8,214 bases of DNA from Piscirickettsiaceae bacterium. Its GTDB lineage: Bacteria; Pseudomonadota; Gammaproteobacteria; Nitrosococcales; Methylophagaceae. Shown in pieces: positions 6,496 through 8,214 of this stretch (the first letter of the stretch is position 1; the number at the start of each line of letters is the position of its first letter). The stretch is taken from the NCBI GenBank assembly GCA_018646825.1, contig JABGUA010000092.1, positions 1-8,214 of the forward strand, given 5' to 3'. Position numbers and translations under genes: made by a program. The notes under the pieces were generated by a model, which saw only the letters and a list, made by a program, of their open reading frames with translations, ran no database searches and was not told where the DNA came from.

Positions 6496-7146
6496 ATGCA
6501 ATCTCATCAGTTTGAAAATCAGCTTACAGAACAGGTGATGGCTTGTCACGAATGTGATTTGCTTGTGGAATACCCAGATCTTGAACCGGGTAGTACAGCC
6601 GTGTGTCCGCGTTGTGATTATGTAATGACAAAAAGGCATAAAAATGCGATGGAGCGTTTATTGGCATTTGCTGTTTCAGGCTTAATATTTTTGTTGATGT
6701 CAGCGATGTATCCCTTTTTGAGTTTTAGTGCTGGTGGACAAGATCGGGTTGTGACCTTGTTGCAGAGTATTGATGTGTTAGCCGATGAGCAACAGGTCCT
6801 GCTCGCGTTGCTGATCATGGTCGTTATATTAATTATTCCTGCCGCTTTTTTGATGGGTGTCGTTTATGTTGTCGGCGCATTGAAGTATTGGACCATTTTA
6901 CCGCCTCATGGGCGACGGGTTTTACGGTTCATTTTAGCCTTGGCGCCATGGAGCATGGTGGAGATATTTTTAATTGGCACGATGGTCAGCTTAATTAAGA
7001 TAGCGTCGTTGGCAACGATTAGTCTTGGCATGTCATTTTGGTCGTATATTGCTTTCACGATATTGATGACGTTGGTGTTATTACACTTGGATAAAGTTCA
7101 AGTTTGGTCTTGGGTAGAGAACAGTGATGTTCAAACAACAGTTTAG
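6496..7146 (+). CDS. pqiA: PqiA-family inner-membrane protein, N-terminal-half type
   Basis: This 216-residue protein is half the length of E. coli PqiA (about 417). It has a cytoplasmic zinc-ribbon-like head, Cys17-x2-Cys20 (ACHEC) and Cys37-x2-Cys40 (VCPRC), then four hydrophobic segments: about 54-76, two in VLLALLIMVVILIIPAAFLM and onward, and the pair from VLRFILALAPWSMVEIFLIG to the C-terminus. PWSMVEIFLIGTMVSLIK is the conserved PqiA membrane motif. PqiA is the inner-membrane partner of the MCE protein PqiB in an envelope lipid-transport system; substrate and direction are not settled. The ATG at 6496 gives a head like that of E. coli; the frame is open from a TTG at 6472, and ATG 6538 would trim the head too closely. 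No clear ribosome-binding site. First gene of an overlapping operon, divergent from phoA. Confidence 0.9.
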   Translation: MQSHQFENQLTEQVMACHECDLLVEYPDLEPGSTAVCPRCDYVMTKRHKNAMERLLAFAVSGLIFLLMSAMYPFLSFSAGGQDRVVTLLQSIDVLADEQQVLLALLIMVVILIIPAAFLMGVVYVVGALKYWTILPPHGRRVLRFILALAPWSMVEIFLIGTMVSLIKIASLATISLGMSFWSYIAFTILMTLVLLHLDKVQVWSWVENSDVQTTV

Positions 7147-7753
7147 TCATGGTTCCGCCGCGCGGCGTGGCTTGTTACTTTGCCATCATTGCGGTAAAAC
7201 GCAGCAGGTATCGGAAACACATTGTGTCCGGTGTGACACGTCCGTTCATGTGCGTAATGTGAATAGTATTCAGCGGGCCTGGGCCTATTTAATTACGGCA
7301 ATGGTGTTGTATATACCAGCGAATATGTTGCAGATCATGAGTACAACCTTATTGGGTAAGACGTCATCTAATACAATTTTAAGTGGCGTTGTAGAACTGT
7401 GGGAGTATGGCTCATACCCTGTTGCGATAGTGATTTTTGTTGCCAGTGTGTTGATACCCATTGGTAAGCTGATTGTGTTGGCTTGGTTGTGCTTTATGGT
7501 GCAAAGACGGAGTCCAACCTTACTGCGCGCGAGAACAGTACTGTATCGTGTTACCGAGTTTATTGGACGTTGGTCAATGATTGATGTCTTTGTGGTGGCG
7601 ATTTTAGTGAGTTTAGTACATTTAGGTAATTTGATGACGATTTACCCGGGGCCAGCTGCCTTGTCATTTGCTGGTATGGTTGTGGCGACTATGCTAGCTG
7701 CGACCTGTTTTGACCCGCGTTTAATATGGGATAACTATGACAGTGAAGAATGA
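7127..7753 (+). CDS. pqiA: PqiA-family inner-membrane protein, C-terminal-half type
   Basis: This 208-residue second PqiA module corresponds to the other half of the two-module PqiA/YebS proteins. It has the same layout: Cys19-x2-Cys22 (LCHHC) and Cys33-x2-Cys36 (HCVRC), a first membrane segment (AWAYLITAMVLYIPANMLQIM), a second (YPVAIVIFVASVLIPIGKLIVLAWLCFM), the WSMIDVFVVAILVSLVHLG motif matching the first protein, and a last helix near ALSFAGMVVATMLAA. The ATG at 7127 overlaps the end of the first pqiA gene by 20 bp and has AGAG (7116-7119) 7 bases upstream; a GTG directly before it is less likely. The overlap implies translational coupling, and the two products probably form one functional unit. 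It overlaps pqiB by 17 bp. Confidence 0.9.
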   Translation: MFKQQFSHGSAARRGLLLCHHCGKTQQVSETHCVRCDTSVHVRNVNSIQRAWAYLITAMVLYIPANMLQIMSTTLLGKTSSNTILSGVVELWEYGSYPVAIVIFVASVLIPIGKLIVLAWLCFMVQRRSPTLLRARTVLYRVTEFIGRWSMIDVFVVAILVSLVHLGNLMTIYPGPAALSFAGMVVATMLAATCFDPRLIWDNYDSEE

Positions 7754-8180
7754 ACCAGCAGCAAAAGCAAAAATTGAACAGGCAAAGCCTTCACGTATTT
7801 GGTTAATTCCATTTTTGGCCGTATTGATAGGCGGTTGGATGGTTTATCACGATTGGAAGAATCAAGGCCCTTTAATTACGGTGGAGTTTAAAACTGCCTC
7901 AGGGATTGAAGTGGGTACGACAAAGATTAAGTCTCTAGATGTTGATATAGGCCAAGTGACGAAAGTGGTCATTAAGCCTGGCTTAGATGGTGTGATTGTG
8001 ACAGCACGTTTAGCGTCGCCAGACTATGAAGCCTTATTACGTGAAGACACCGTTTTTTGGGTGGTGTCGCCTCAGGTGACACGTGCAGGAATTTCAGGTT
8101 TACATACTTTGCTATCAGGGCCTTATATTGAACTTTATCCGGGTAAAAACGGGTTTAAAAGCGTCACTGGTAACGGGTAA
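7737..8180 (+). CDS. pqiB: PqiB N-terminal part: membrane anchor plus first MCE domain, prematurely ended
   Basis: The ATG at 7737 has GGGA (7728-7731) 5 bases upstream and overlaps the second pqiA gene by 17 bp. The 147 residues comprise a cytoplasmic tail, one membrane helix (IWLIPFLAVLIGGWMVY, about 21-37) and MCE domain 1 (about 45-135) with IKSLDVDIGQV, REDTVFWVVSPQV and ISGLHTLLSGPYIELYPG, closest in my reading to E. coli PqiB rather than YebT. PqiB is normally about 545 residues: three MCE domains and a C-terminal coiled coil that forms a tube across the periplasm. Here the frame ends at TAA 8178-8180 after about ten non-homologous residues, because an internal segment appears to be missing. 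The truncated product would lack the tube and is probably non-functional for transport. Confidence 0.85.
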   Translation: MTVKNEPAAKAKIEQAKPSRIWLIPFLAVLIGGWMVYHDWKNQGPLITVEFKTASGIEVGTTKIKSLDVDIGQVTKVVIKPGLDGVIVTARLASPDYEALLREDTVFWVVSPQVTRAGISGLHTLLSGPYIELYPGKNGFKSVTGNG

Positions 8181-8214
8181 TTTGGTGACTGGAAGCCAGT
8201 TAGTGGAGTTGCAA
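8146..8214 (+). pseudogene. pqiB: Out-of-frame pqiB continuation resembling the end of MCE domain 3
   Basis: Reading codons from 8146, shifted by +1 from the upstream pqiB frame, gives KTGLKASLVTGNLVTG, then SQLVELQ to the window end. This resembles the end of the third MCE domain of E. coli PqiB as I recall it (KRGLRGSLKTGNLVTG followed by ALYVDLD). The 8141-8155 region is therefore a junction: MCE1 on the left, MCE3 end on the right, with the second MCE domain and most of the third, about 230 residues, absent. The frame is open to the edge of the window. A real deletion or an assembly or sequencing mis-join would both give this picture. Confidence 0.6.

Noticed and set aside
6468..6515. Possible 15-codon leader peptide before and overlapping the first pqiA gene
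   Set aside because: No ribosome-binding site at a proper distance, no attenuator-type hairpin and no codon bias; most likely chance.
8146..8165. Programmed ribosomal frameshift in pqiB at AAAAAC or TTTAAAA
   Set aside because: The needed shift is +1, the TTTAAAA is not in the phase for classical -1 slippage, and a frameshift would not restore the missing MCE2-MCE3 residues.

Overview
The window looks like chromosomal DNA from a low-to-mid GC gammaproteobacterium, most plausibly a marine Alteromonadales/Shewanella-like lineage. This is inferred from a Gram-negative envelope gene set (mtgA, periplasmic alkaline phosphatase, and a pqi locus with pqiA as two half-length genes) and from compact intergenic spaces. 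The species cannot be fixed from sequence alone. No rRNA, tRNA, CRISPR array, insertion sequence or phage gene is visible.

Left part (1-1911), all on the + strand: the 3' portion of mtgA (peptidoglycan glycosyltransferase, cut by the window edge); a membrane-anchored DUF411 protein with CGCC and C-H metal-ligand-like motifs, preceded by a perfect -10 hexamer; then, 26 bp later, a small dihydrofolate-reductase/RibD-C-like oxidoreductase that may be co-transcribed with it. The stretch 1912-2183 has no gene but is rich in inverted repeats between two convergent genes.

Middle part (2184-4588), more AT-rich and accessory-looking: a LysR-type regulator on the - strand is divergent from a DUF2306 membrane protein on the + strand. 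The roughly 90-bp gap holds a perfect 13-bp T-N11-A palindrome, the classical LysR-family operator form. It overlaps a good candidate -10 box of the regulator and lies upstream of a candidate promoter for the membrane protein, so the pair looks like a regulator and its target. Next come a possible 40-residue exported peptide and a 164-residue protein I do not recognise, in the same reading frame but separated by two stop codons.

Right part (4589-8214): a complete PhoA-family alkaline phosphatase on the - strand, with all metal-site and nucleophile residues and two active-site substitutions of the mammalian type (His at the positions of E. coli Asp153 and Lys328). It also carries an EF-hand-like loop in a late insertion. 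Divergent from it is a tightly overlapping pqi operon: two half-size PqiA proteins, then pqiB. In bacteria that have it, PqiABC links inner and outer membrane for lipid transport. Here pqiB appears broken: the first MCE domain runs directly, and out of frame, into sequence resembling the end of the third MCE domain, with the middle of the gene missing. This is the most notable anomaly in the window. It may be a real deletion or an assembly artefact.

I found no convincing new multi-gene system. The best leads are the pqiB lesion, the LysR/DUF2306 regulatory unit, the unknown secreted-peptide/orphan pair, and the unusual features of the alkaline phosphatase.
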